From Pseudomonas sp. QTF5 (GTDB lineage: Bacteria > Pseudomonadota > Gammaproteobacteria > Pseudomonadales > Pseudomonadaceae): DNA of 40,577 nucleotides. Where the stretch lies: positions 1-40,577 of the forward strand of contig NZ_AZRW02000052.1 in NCBI RefSeq assembly GCF_000512695.2, in the 5' to 3' direction. How positions within the stretch are numbered: the first letter of the stretch is position 1; each line of letters opens with the position of its first letter. Positions 25,682 to 32,889 of this stretch are shown here, piece after piece. The position numbers and the translations under genes are program-made. Below the pieces are notes generated by a model. That model saw only the letters and a program-made list of their open reading frames with translations. It did no database searches and had not been told where the DNA came from.

Positions 25682-26026
25682 TTAGCGCACGATCACGAAA
25701 TGCTCGGCCAGGTCTTTCTCAGCCTCCGGATCGAGGCCGGTCAGATGCGCTTCGCTGACCTCGGCCATCCGTACCACCGCACGGCCTCGGCGCACAATGT
25801 CGGACGCGCCCAGCGGGCCATACAGAATGGCGACGGCCTTCTGGCTGCCGTCCTCGGCGGTCGGAACATACGGCGCGAATTCCCCCGAGGCAGTCACCAG
25901 CCCCAACACTTGGCCGGGGTACAACGCCGCGCCTGCGGCCACGTTGATCGCTTCGCGGGAGATATTCCCGGCGCCTTCGGACAGCAGGAACTCGCCCGCG
26001 TGCATCGGCTCTTGTTTGATAGTCAT
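25682..26026 (-). CDS. Lambda gpD-like head decoration protein
   Basis: This 114-aa protein (lambda gpD is 110 aa) has the family features MHAGEFLLSEGAGNISREAI, ALYPGQVLGLV and AVAILYGPLGASD. It binds as trimers on the expanded capsid and stabilises it. It overlaps the protease gene by ATGA. Confidence 0.94.
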   Translation of the reverse strand: MTIKQEPMHAGEFLLSEGAGNISREAINVAAGAALYPGQVLGLVTASGEFAPYVPTAEDGSQKAVAILYGPLGASDIVRRGRAVVRMAEVSEAHLTGLDPEAEKDLAEHFVIVR

Positions 26027-27168
26027 GCTCTCGCCCCTTTGGCAGGTTGGGTCTGGGCTGCGCGACGGGCCGCGTAGATCCCATTTGGATCGGGTTGTTT
26101 GGCCTGGGGTTTCGGCGCCGGGTCATCGTTGATCGGAAGGCTGTTGTCGATTTCAAAACCGCCCCCGCTGACCAGCTTGTCGAACAGCCGACCGCGCACC
26201 GCTTCGGCGCCCAGCCCGGCCGCGACGAACTCTTGGGTGAACTCCGGCAAACGCGCCGCCACGCACAGATCGCGCACGGCTTTGGCATTGGTTAACGCCG
26301 CGTTGACGGTGGCTTCGTCGGCCAGCTCGGTGCTGCTGATCAGCGACTCGATCAGGTTGCTGATACCGGCCGTGTTGCAGCTTTGGGTAATCAGCAAGGC
26401 CAATTTGGCCGAGTCCACAATGGGCGGTTTTTCGGGGTCAGGCTTGACTGGCTCCGGGGTGGGTTCTGGCTCGGGCGGTTCCTCCAGCTGAGCCAGCAAC
26501 GCTTTCGGGGCGTGCTGATAACGCTGCAAGGCGCCACCCTGCCCCAGACAGGCTTTGACGGTGACACCCTCGCCGACTTGGTCGGCCAGTCCCAAGGCCA
26601 CCGCTTCGCTTGCGGTCAGCCAGGTTTCAGCATTGACCAACCGCCGCAGCTCGACTTCGTCGATGTTCGGCGCCTTCGATTTGTAGGCCGCGATAATGGC
26701 TTCCATCGCTTGATCCAGCGCGGTGGCCACCTTGCGCAGATCGTCGGCATCGCCTGACGCGTAAGTCCACGGGTTGTGGATCATCAACATCGCGTTGGAC
26801 GCAATAACCACCCGGTGCGCGCCGCACACCGCGACACTGGCCGCGCTGGCTGCCAAGGCATCAACCCGGCCGGTACAACGCTCGCCCAAACGCGACAGCG
26901 CGTTGTGAATAGCCAAGCCGTCAAACAGGTCACCGCCTATGCTGTTAAACGCCACGACCACCGGCGACACGCCATCATCCAGTGCCGCAAGGTCGCGCAC
27001 AAACTGGTTGGCGGTGATGCCCCAGGTGCCAATCTCGCCGTACACGTAGACCTCGATGCTGCGGGTCTCGGCTTCGCCGCTGGCTTGCAGGCTGTACCAG
27101 TGCTTGTTTTGCGGCGGTGGTTGATCGCCGGCTTTGTTGAAAATCCGTAGCGGGTGCTGCGTGGTCAT
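26023..27168 (-). CDS. ClpP-like prohead protease with scaffold C-terminus
   Basis: In this 381-aa protein residues about 35-215 form a ClpP/S14-like serine protease with catalytic Ser108 (AASAAS) and His131 (MLMIHNPW). VVVAFNSIGGDLFDGLAIHN is the usual oxyanion region. A Pro/Glu-rich linker (EPPEPEPTPEPVKPDPEKPP split at about 228-250) joins a helical C-terminal part that probably acts as scaffold, as lambda C/Nu3. It precedes decoration and capsid genes. AAGGAG lies before ATG 27168. A separate internal scaffold start is possible but not identified. Confidence 0.92.
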   Translation of the reverse strand: MTTQHPLRIFNKAGDQPPPQNKHWYSLQASGEAETRSIEVYVYGEIGTWGITANQFVRDLAALDDGVSPVVVAFNSIGGDLFDGLAIHNALSRLGERCTGRVDALAASAASVAVCGAHRVVIASNAMLMIHNPWTYASGDADDLRKVATALDQAMEAIIAAYKSKAPNIDEVELRRLVNAETWLTASEAVALGLADQVGEGVTVKACLGQGGALQRYQHAPKALLAQLEEPPEPEPTPEPVKPDPEKPPIVDSAKLALLITQSCNTAGISNLIESLISSTELADEATVNAALTNAKAVRDLCVAARLPEFTQEFVAAGLGAEAVRGRLFDKLVSGGGFEIDNSLPINDDPAPKPQAKQPDPNGIYAARRAAQTQPAKGARA

Positions 27169-28649
27169 GGTGTCTCCTTGTCGGCTGCCGGTTCTGGCTG
27201 GTCGACGAGCGTTTTGTAGTTGAGGCCCAACTCACGGGCGCGGGCCTGATCGGCAGCGTTTTCAGCGTCGACGGTTTCGGCGTCGTAACCCTGACGCAGG
27301 ACCATTTCGCTGCGGGAGTTGAAGCCCGCGTTGACCTCCATCATGCGTGCCTGAATGTCCTGCACCGGCTGGATGTAGGCCCAGCCTTGCGGTACCCAGC
27401 GAGTACGCAGGTATTCACGGCGGCGTTGCGCGTAATCGGCCAATTTGAGGCGACCAGCCAACACTGCCATGTCCATCCATGCAGCACGCACAGGACGGCA
27501 CAGCTGGTGCACGTACACGCCGAATTGCAGTTGCTCCAAACGGCGCCGGAATTCGTTGAGCACCACCCGCAACGCCCGATCGTTGACCTCGCGCATGTCG
27601 CCAGTGAGGATCTCGTAAGGCGTGCCGGTACCGGCTGCAGCGGCCATCAGTTGCTGACGCATAAAGTCCGGGTAGTTGTTGCCCGCGTCCGGCGGCTTGG
27701 AAAACTCCACCTCTTCGCCCGGCCCCAGCTCCTGCATGGTGCCGGGCTCCAGCGCGACCATTGGCGTAAAGCCGTCGCGATCCTCGCTAAGTGGCAAGCC
27801 GGTAATCGGGTCGCGGGGTTGCTGCGTCGCTTCGGGCGGCGGCTTGCTGATAAAACCGGCAAACAGGTTGGCAACCTCCTGACGAAACAGCACCGCGTCG
27901 TCGTAGTTGTCCAGGCTGCGCAAGCGCTTAAGCACCGGCGCCAAGCGCGGCACCCCACGCAGTTGGCCGGGTTCGACCGGCTCAAAGATGTGCAGCACCT
28001 GCGCTGCCGGTATCCGTACCAATTGGTTGTAACCGGCGTTCAGCGATGAGGCATCGCGCGGGTGCACGCGATACATCCAGTAGGCGACCCGCTGATGGGC
28101 CAGGTTGAACTCAATCCCAGCACGGATGCTGTTGCCGTTTTTGCACGGTTCAAACTTGTCGTGCGGCACAAATTCCGGGGCCAGTACCTGGAGCTGCAAC
28201 GGCACTGCCAGATCCTCGTCCAAGCCGCGTGGCCGCAAACGCACAAAGCATTCACCGGCGGTTTCCACCGTGCGGGCAATCAATGCCTGCTGGCCGTAGA
28301 AGTCGGTCAGACCATCGGCGTCCGACTCGTCGACCCAGTCTTCCCACAATTCCTGCTGCAGTTTGCGCAGGGCATCGTCTTCGATTTTGGGTCGAGGGGT
28401 GATGCCCGTGCCGATCAAGTTGCTGACGCGTTTGTCGATGACGTTAAACGCGTACGGGTCATTACGTACTGCCGATCGCGAGCGAGCCCGCAGGTTGCGC
28501 AACGCCGGAGTGTTGAGGCTGTTGATGCCAATGTCAGGCGCGTCCCAACTGGCCGAACGCCTGCCCTCACCGGCCCCTTCGTAACTGGCTTTGATCCGCT
28601 CCGGCAGCAAGAAGCCGTTGCGGGTCAGCGTCGGATACTGGCGTGCCAT
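27165..28649 (-). CDS. Lambda gpB-type portal protein
   Basis: This 494-aa portal (lambda B is 533 aa) has family features RNDPYAFNVIDKRVSNLIGT, GECFVRLRPRGL, a VLHIFEPVEPGQLRGVP segment and MREVNDRALRVVLNEFRRRL. It forms the dodecameric DNA gate and docks the terminase. It overlaps neighbouring genes by a few bases at both ends. Confidence 0.95.
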   Translation of the reverse strand: MARQYPTLTRNGFLLPERIKASYEGAGEGRRSASWDAPDIGINSLNTPALRNLRARSRSAVRNDPYAFNVIDKRVSNLIGTGITPRPKIEDDALRKLQQELWEDWVDESDADGLTDFYGQQALIARTVETAGECFVRLRPRGLDEDLAVPLQLQVLAPEFVPHDKFEPCKNGNSIRAGIEFNLAHQRVAYWMYRVHPRDASSLNAGYNQLVRIPAAQVLHIFEPVEPGQLRGVPRLAPVLKRLRSLDNYDDAVLFRQEVANLFAGFISKPPPEATQQPRDPITGLPLSEDRDGFTPMVALEPGTMQELGPGEEVEFSKPPDAGNNYPDFMRQQLMAAAAGTGTPYEILTGDMREVNDRALRVVLNEFRRRLEQLQFGVYVHQLCRPVRAAWMDMAVLAGRLKLADYAQRRREYLRTRWVPQGWAYIQPVQDIQARMMEVNAGFNSRSEMVLRQGYDAETVDAENAADQARARELGLNYKTLVDQPEPAADKETP

Positions 28650-28855
28650 TAGAGTCCCTTGCCTCCGTGAGAAAGACGGATCACCCGCGCGCGAGGCCCG
28701 GCAGCCGCGATCAGTGAACTGCGGATCTGATCGCGAGCCTTAAGCAGCTCATCCACCGTGCGGTATTCCACGGTGCGATCGGCATAGCGCACGGTTTTCT
28801 CGCCACGCGCGATGGCCGACTCAACGGCATCGAGGTGCTTTTGGGTAAAGGACAT
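28649..28855 (-). CDS. Lambda gpW-like head-tail joining protein
   Basis: This 68-aa protein, the same length as lambda gpW, begins MSFTQKHLDAVESAIARGEK and continues TVRYADRTVEYRTVDELLKA, the signature of the family. It stabilises packaged DNA and allows the connector to complete. It lies between terminase and portal, as in lambda. Confidence 0.94.
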   Translation of the reverse strand: MSFTQKHLDAVESAIARGEKTVRYADRTVEYRTVDELLKARDQIRSSLIAAAGPRARVIRLSHGGKGL

Positions 28856-28857
28856 AA

Positions 28858-30873
28858 TCAGCGTCTCTTGAGGTAGCCGCTGCTGGAGCTGCGACGTTGA
28901 GGGGGACGTGCGACCGGCTGCGGTGGAGCTGCCGGGGTTACAGGTGCAACGGGTTCAATCGGTTGTTGCACAACTGGAGGTGCTGTTTTGGCCGGCGCTG
29001 CAACACGTTCGACCTGGACCGGCTTGTCATCGAACAACCCGGCCTGCGCCAAGGCTTGTCGAATCCGCTCCCAGTCGTGCTCCTTGTAGCGGTTGAGGCC
29101 GAGGTAATGCGCCATTGCCAGGCAGTACACCATCAGGTCGAGCGCTTCGTTGCGTTCGGCCTTGCCCTTCACCCACTCGATACGCTTGTGACCGCGCACG
29201 TAGCGCGCCACCTTGCGCTCGGCCACGCACTGGTCGAAGAAGTCATCCGGCAGGTCATTGGCAAAGTGCAAGGCACCCGGCCCGTCTTCAAACGAGTAGC
29301 GGTTGTAGATCCAGTCCTTGGCGGTGTCGGTGCCGACAAACCACAGCTCGGCGCCGTTGCGTTCGGTCTGACCTTTCCATGTCACGTCGACCATCGACGG
29401 GCGTTGTGCAATCACCGGTTTACCCGGCTTGCTCGCGCCCTTGATGGCAAAGATGTTGCGCCACCGGCGGATGCGGCAGAACTGGTACACCTCGTCCGTG
29501 TGGTGACCGCCAGAGTCGACGGCGGTGGCCAGAATACCGAGGCCCACTCCGCAAGGGTGCGGGTAGCGCACCTTGAGCTTGTCATCGAGCACGGCCCACG
29601 TACGCTCATCAGCTGGGTCGCCCCAGATCACCTGGTAGTCGATGACCCAGCGCTCCATACCAACGCCCCAGCCCATCACCATCAGCTCCAGGCGGTTGGC
29701 TTGCACGTCGACCGAGGCGGTGAGCATCAGCACGCGGTGTGCCATCGAGCCGAGGCCGTAGGTTTCGCGGCGGGCGCGCTCTTTCAGCACATCGGCTTTG
29801 GTCTGCTCCTGGGCGCTGTCCCAGACCTTGGCCAGACGGGTGTTGTAAAACACCTGCATGGGCTCAAGGTCGCCACGGTTTTGCGCTTTTTTCGCCTTCT
29901 CAAACTGTTTGGCCAGCGAGCGCCAGTCCATCCAGCCGAGCGGCGAATACAGCGCATTGAGGTGAAAGCCGATGGTTTCGCCATCGCCCTGCGCGTGCGA
30001 TCGCCATTCGCCCTGGGCCAGCATCTGGCCCTTGTGATGTTCGTCGATCAGCACGTCGCAATCAGGACTGGCGCACTGGTAATGCACCACGCTGTAATCA
30101 GCCGAGTAATGCAGGCTTTCCCATTCCAGCACCTGCATGTGGCCGCAGTGCGGGCATGGCACGTAGTAGTAACGCTGATCGCTGGTCTCAAACAGATCGG
30201 CGATGCGCGAAGCGCCCTTGATTGTGGGCGAGCTAGAGAAGTAGAACTTCGCGTTGCGCCCGAAGGTACTGCCCCGGGTTTCGGCCAACTCGATGGGGTC
30301 GCCCTCTTCGCCCACGTCCACATCCCAACGGTCGATCTCGTCGCCGTAGATGTAGCGCGCCGACAGCTCGGCCAAGTTGGCTGCCGAGCCTGCGGTGGTA
30401 ACGTACAGCGAGCCACCTTCGAACTCTTTGGTGTCCATCGTGTTGCGTGCGTCACGCGAACGGTTGGCCGCGACACGCTCGCGCAGCACTGGCGTGGCCT
30501 TGATGGTCTTGCCGATCCGTGACGACACCCGCTTGGCTAAGCTGAGGCTGGGCAGCAGGGTCAGGATGTTGGACGGCACCATGTGAATCAGGCCGCCGAT
30601 CCAGTTCAACGCAATCTGGGTTTTCATCAGCTGCGAGGCCACCATCGTGACCACGCGCTTGCAGGGGTGAGCCGGCGACAAACAACGCATGGGCTCGCGA
30701 GCATAGGGCGTTCGCGAGGTGCGGTACTGACCGGGCTCGGCGGCGCCGGTGTCACGCGGGATACGCATGTACTCATCGGCCCACTGGTCGACCCACAGCG
30801 ATGGGTCAGGCCGTAGCCCACGGAAATACGCCTCACGGTACACCTCTGCACCGTTCGGGATTTCCGTGTGCAT
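28858..30873 (-). CDS. terL: Terminase large subunit, lambda gpA type
   Basis: This 671-aa packaging ATPase/nuclease (lambda gpA is 641 aa) has the Walker A-like segment VASQLMKTQ at 78-86, the typical site for gpA-type enzymes. ARYIYGDEIDRWDVD contains the Walker B acidic residues. A zinc-ribbon-like CPHCGH followed by CASPDCD lies near residues 230-265. Nuclease-domain elements include TASVDVQANRLELMVMGWG. The C-terminus is Pro/Ala-rich. It cuts concatemers at cos together with the small subunit. Confidence 0.95.
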   Translation of the reverse strand: MHTEIPNGAEVYREAYFRGLRPDPSLWVDQWADEYMRIPRDTGAAEPGQYRTSRTPYAREPMRCLSPAHPCKRVVTMVASQLMKTQIALNWIGGLIHMVPSNILTLLPSLSLAKRVSSRIGKTIKATPVLRERVAANRSRDARNTMDTKEFEGGSLYVTTAGSAANLAELSARYIYGDEIDRWDVDVGEEGDPIELAETRGSTFGRNAKFYFSSSPTIKGASRIADLFETSDQRYYYVPCPHCGHMQVLEWESLHYSADYSVVHYQCASPDCDVLIDEHHKGQMLAQGEWRSHAQGDGETIGFHLNALYSPLGWMDWRSLAKQFEKAKKAQNRGDLEPMQVFYNTRLAKVWDSAQEQTKADVLKERARRETYGLGSMAHRVLMLTASVDVQANRLELMVMGWGVGMERWVIDYQVIWGDPADERTWAVLDDKLKVRYPHPCGVGLGILATAVDSGGHHTDEVYQFCRIRRWRNIFAIKGASKPGKPVIAQRPSMVDVTWKGQTERNGAELWFVGTDTAKDWIYNRYSFEDGPGALHFANDLPDDFFDQCVAERKVARYVRGHKRIEWVKGKAERNEALDLMVYCLAMAHYLGLNRYKEHDWERIRQALAQAGLFDDKPVQVERVAAPAKTAPPVVQQPIEPVAPVTPAAPPQPVARPPQRRSSSSGYLKRR

Positions 30874-30876
30874 GGA

Positions 30877-31485
30877 TTAGCTCTTTTGGTTAAGGGCGTG
30901 AACCAGGTCAGCCGACGACATGCGCTCGGCGTCCTCCAGCGAGGCGCGAATTGCAGCGGTCAGACGGCGTTCGATTTCCCAAGGATCGGTCATGGCGGCC
31001 AGCTCCGGTGCCAGTTGTGGCGGCATGCCCAGCAGTTGATCGCGCAGCAGGCGACCCGCGTTGAAGGCGCCGGTTTTGACCGCTTCCAGCTCGACCTGCG
31101 AACCCTGGACCTTGTGGAATTCAGCCTCGGCCAGCTGCGCCAGGTAGTACTCGCGATGGGCGCGGGCCTTTTGGAAGTCAGGCTGCTTACCTGCCGGGCC
31201 GATGGCGGGCTGCGGCGCAGCCATGTTCGGCGTGGACTCAACCAGCGGTGACAGCTGACTGGTCACATCGCGCTGCAGCCGGCCTTCTTGATGCCGAGCC
31301 GCGACGGCGGCCTTGGTTGGGTCCGCCGTGTCGCGGATCAGCGCGATGGTTGCCTCAACATTGACCAGCTTGCCGTCATCGGACAGGACCAACCGATTGT
31401 TGTTTTTCAGCCAAGTGATGTAACTCGGCGCCTTGCCGATGTGGGCCGCAAAGGCGCTCTTCGACAGAAAGATGGGGTCTGTCAC
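30877..31485 (-). CDS. Terminase small subunit, Nu1-like
   Basis: This 202-aa DNA-recognition subunit has an N-terminal winged helix-turn-helix (FLSKSAFAAHIGKAPSYITW) resembling lambda Nu1. The middle helix AHREYYLAQLAEAEFHKVQG should mediate dimerisation, and the C-terminus should contact the large subunit. Start is GTG 31485 with GGAGG 4 nt upstream. Just upstream is a cluster of TTTCAAT repeats that could be its binding sites. Confidence 0.85.
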   Translation of the reverse strand: MTDPIFLSKSAFAAHIGKAPSYITWLKNNNRLVLSDDGKLVNVEATIALIRDTADPTKAAVAARHQEGRLQRDVTSQLSPLVESTPNMAAPQPAIGPAGKQPDFQKARAHREYYLAQLAEAEFHKVQGSQVELEAVKTGAFNAGRLLRDQLLGMPPQLAPELAAMTDPWEIERRLTAAIRASLEDAERMSSADLVHALNQKS

Positions 31486-31493
31486 AAGCCCTC

Positions 31494-31548
31494 CTTTTCA
31501 ACGGCTTTTCAATGCAAGCCTTTCAATTTCAATGGATTGAATTTCAAT
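31494..31548. repeat. Iterated TTTCAAT motif upstream of the small terminase gene
   Basis: TTTCAAT occurs at 31507-31513, 31521-31527, 31527-31533 and 31542-31548, with a degenerate TTTTCAAC at about 31496. The palindrome TTCAAT-GG-ATTGAA spans 31528-31541. In lambda, terminase-binding R sites and an IHF site lie upstream of Nu1, so this is a candidate cosB-like element. That role is inference. Confidence 0.55.
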
Positions 31549-31652
31549 AAGCTGCCAACCCTGCGGCTAACGATTTCCCGCGGGTTTCCGACCCCGTACC
31601 CTCCGAATACCCCCAGGGTCCCCGGCGGTTTTCGGCGCCCCGGTACGGTGCA

Positions 31653-31997
31653 TCACCCCTGTTCGCCACTGGCACGTGGCACTTCGGAAACGCCCAGCCG
31701 CTTGGCAGCCCAGCGTTCGTAAAGGCCGATGGCAACATCCGCACCGGCCATCGCAGTCAGGCAGCCCAAGCTGCCCGCCGTCCAGATCGTCATACCCGCG
31801 CCGATCATCAGCATCATCGCCGACACGCCACAGACAATGCAGGCGCCGGACCGAAGTGCGAGTCGACGCAACAACGCCCAGCCCCGCGCCCCATCCTTAT
31901 CGGCTCGCCACATCTCACCCGACACACCGCCGACCAGGGCTAGGATGATCACTAACCAGATCGGCATCTCTGCCAGCGCTTGCTGCTCGTTCGTCAT
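31653..31997 (-). CDS. LydA-type holin
   Basis: This 114-aa inner-membrane protein has TM1 near residues 12-28 (IWLVIILALVGGVSGEMW) and further hydrophobic segments ACIVCGVSAMMLMIGAGM and TAGSLGCLTAMAGADVAIG, giving the three TM helices of the superfamily III (LydA-like) holins. It makes the membrane lesions that release the endolysin. It is the first gene of the late operon, far from endolysin and spanins at the other end. ATG 31997 has GGGGTAGGGCG upstream. A terminator hairpin lies 22 nt before the start. Confidence 0.85.
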   Translation of the reverse strand: MTNEQQALAEMPIWLVIILALVGGVSGEMWRADKDGARGWALLRRLALRSGACIVCGVSAMMLMIGAGMTIWTAGSLGCLTAMAGADVAIGLYERWAAKRLGVSEVPRASGEQG

Positions 31998-32013
31998 CGC
32001 CCTACCCCATAAA

Positions 32014-32042
32014 CGCAAAAACCCGGCGCAATGGCCGGGTTT
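32014..32042 (-). terminator. Intrinsic terminator before the late operon (tR'-like)
   Basis: AAACCCGGC (32019-32027) and GCCGGGTTT (32034-32042) form a perfect 9-bp stem. On the - strand five T in total (TTTTTGCG) follow. It lies between the putative antiterminator gene and the holin, the position of lambda tR'. Confidence 0.75.
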
Positions 32043-32149
32043 GGTGTGTGGTGCCTGCCGCTTTCTGCGGTCGCACCTATCGAAGATGGGTACTTTTTAC
32101 AGGTGGATTCCGGTGGCAGCAAGCGAGTTTTAATGCCATGGAACAATAC

Positions 32150-32193
32150 GGGTGCAACGTGGGTGTGACGCAGGTACAACGTAGGTACAACGC
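32150..32193. repeat. Four tandem 11-bp iterons
   Basis: Units GGGTGCAACGT, GGGTGTGACGC, AGGTACAACGT and AGGTACAACGC follow without spacers (32150-32160, 32161-32171, 32172-32182, 32183-32193). The 11-bp period puts every copy on the same face of the helix, as expected for a protein-binding array. Confidence 0.8.
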
Positions 32194-32222
32194 ATTCAAT
32201 CGGCTATCGCTTCTGATGCCCC

Positions 32223-32498
32223 GTCCTACCTGTCCCACTATGCAGAGTCGAAGTAGGACAGCTACAGGCGCCTAATTTCGGGGCTCTGCCCTACTGTCCT
32301 ACCTTATTTAACTTTCTCTTGTGTATAGAGAGAAAACTAAAAGCACGCATGCGCGCCATGGGCGCGACTACGTGCCCGCTATGCTTACGTGTGCATGGGG
32401 CGGGCAAAGGTTGGACAGTAGGACAGCCCAGTAACGGCGCGGCCTGCGCTTGTCCGACTGCTCTAAATGGCAGTCGGACAAGGCCGGACAGTAGGACA
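32223..32498. repeat. GTAGGACA octamer cluster, both orientations
   Basis: GGACAGTAGGACA occurs exactly at 32413-32425 and 32486-32498. Related copies are GTCCTAC at 32223-32229, GTAGGACAG near 32252 and CTACTGTCCTACC at 32291-32303. Close variants (TGTCCCAC, TGTCCGAC) fall between them. A perfect 11-bp inverted repeat TTGTCCGACTG (32450-32460) and CAGTCGGACAA (32471-32481) is part of the cluster. Confidence 0.75.
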
Positions 32499-32523
32499 CT
32501 GGCACGCGGAGTGATACCAGGGG

Positions 32524-32889
32524 TCACGCAGCCTTCCCCATCAACATGCCAGCGATGTGCAGGTGCGCTTCGTGCAGACGTTGGTAATAGGTATCGCGAC
32601 TGCAACCGCAGTGGGTGTACTTCTGCGAGAGGAAGCTTTCGTGATTGCAATAGTGCTCCCACACCACCACCGACAGCTGCGCCGGCAGATGCTTGTTCAC
32701 GATCAGCTCGATATCCGCCGACTCATCCAGCAGCACCCGACTACCGCGAGTCCCACGTATCAGCTCGCCCTTGCACTCCATCAACATCGCAATCATGTTG
32801 CCGCCACCAGATCCGGCAAAGTCGGGGTTCATCGGAGAATGCAGATCCTGCGCCCAGAGCTTGAGCATCTCATCAATTCGCTTAATCAA
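32524..32889 (-). CDS. Putative late antiterminator-like (Q-like) HTH protein
   Basis: This 121-aa protein begins MIKRIDEMLKLWAQDLHSPM. Its C-terminal half reads like a sigma-region-4/HTH module (HCGCSRDTYYQRLHEAHLHI). The region GGGNMIAMLMECKGEL is often seen in small phage antitermination or late regulators, from memory only. Position supports this: it is the last early gene, followed by a repeat-rich leader, a terminator and the holin, as with lambda Q. It overlaps the primase/helicase stop by 8 nt. No zinc motif is complete, though CGC and a lone Cys are present. Confidence 0.5.
   Translation of the reverse strand: MIKRIDEMLKLWAQDLHSPMNPDFAGSGGGNMIAMLMECKGELIRGTRGSRVLLDESADIELIVNKHLPAQLSVVVWEHYCNHESFLSQKYTHCGCSRDTYYQRLHEAHLHIAGMLMGKAA

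Larger units (their letters stand above)
32043..32523. other. Non-coding repeat-rich leader between antiterminator-like gene and late operon
   Basis: No convincing gene lies here. It contains four 11-bp iterons, a family of GTAGGACA octamers in both orientations, an 11-bp perfect inverted repeat, an AT-rich patch near 32300-32340 and a - strand TATACA (32322-32327, read in reverse) that could be a -10. It could be the late promoter/antitermination leader, the replication origin, or both. Confidence 0.5.

Noticed and set aside
28897..30522. 541-aa + strand frame opposite the large terminase
   Set aside because: Shadow frame of terL with no ribosome binding site.
31653..31722. + strand frame 31288-31722 opposite holin and small terminase
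   Set aside because: Antisense to two well-supported genes and without a start signal.
32291..32662. 123-aa - strand frame in the late leader
   Set aside because: No ribosome binding site, overlaps the Q-like gene, and the composition follows the repeats.
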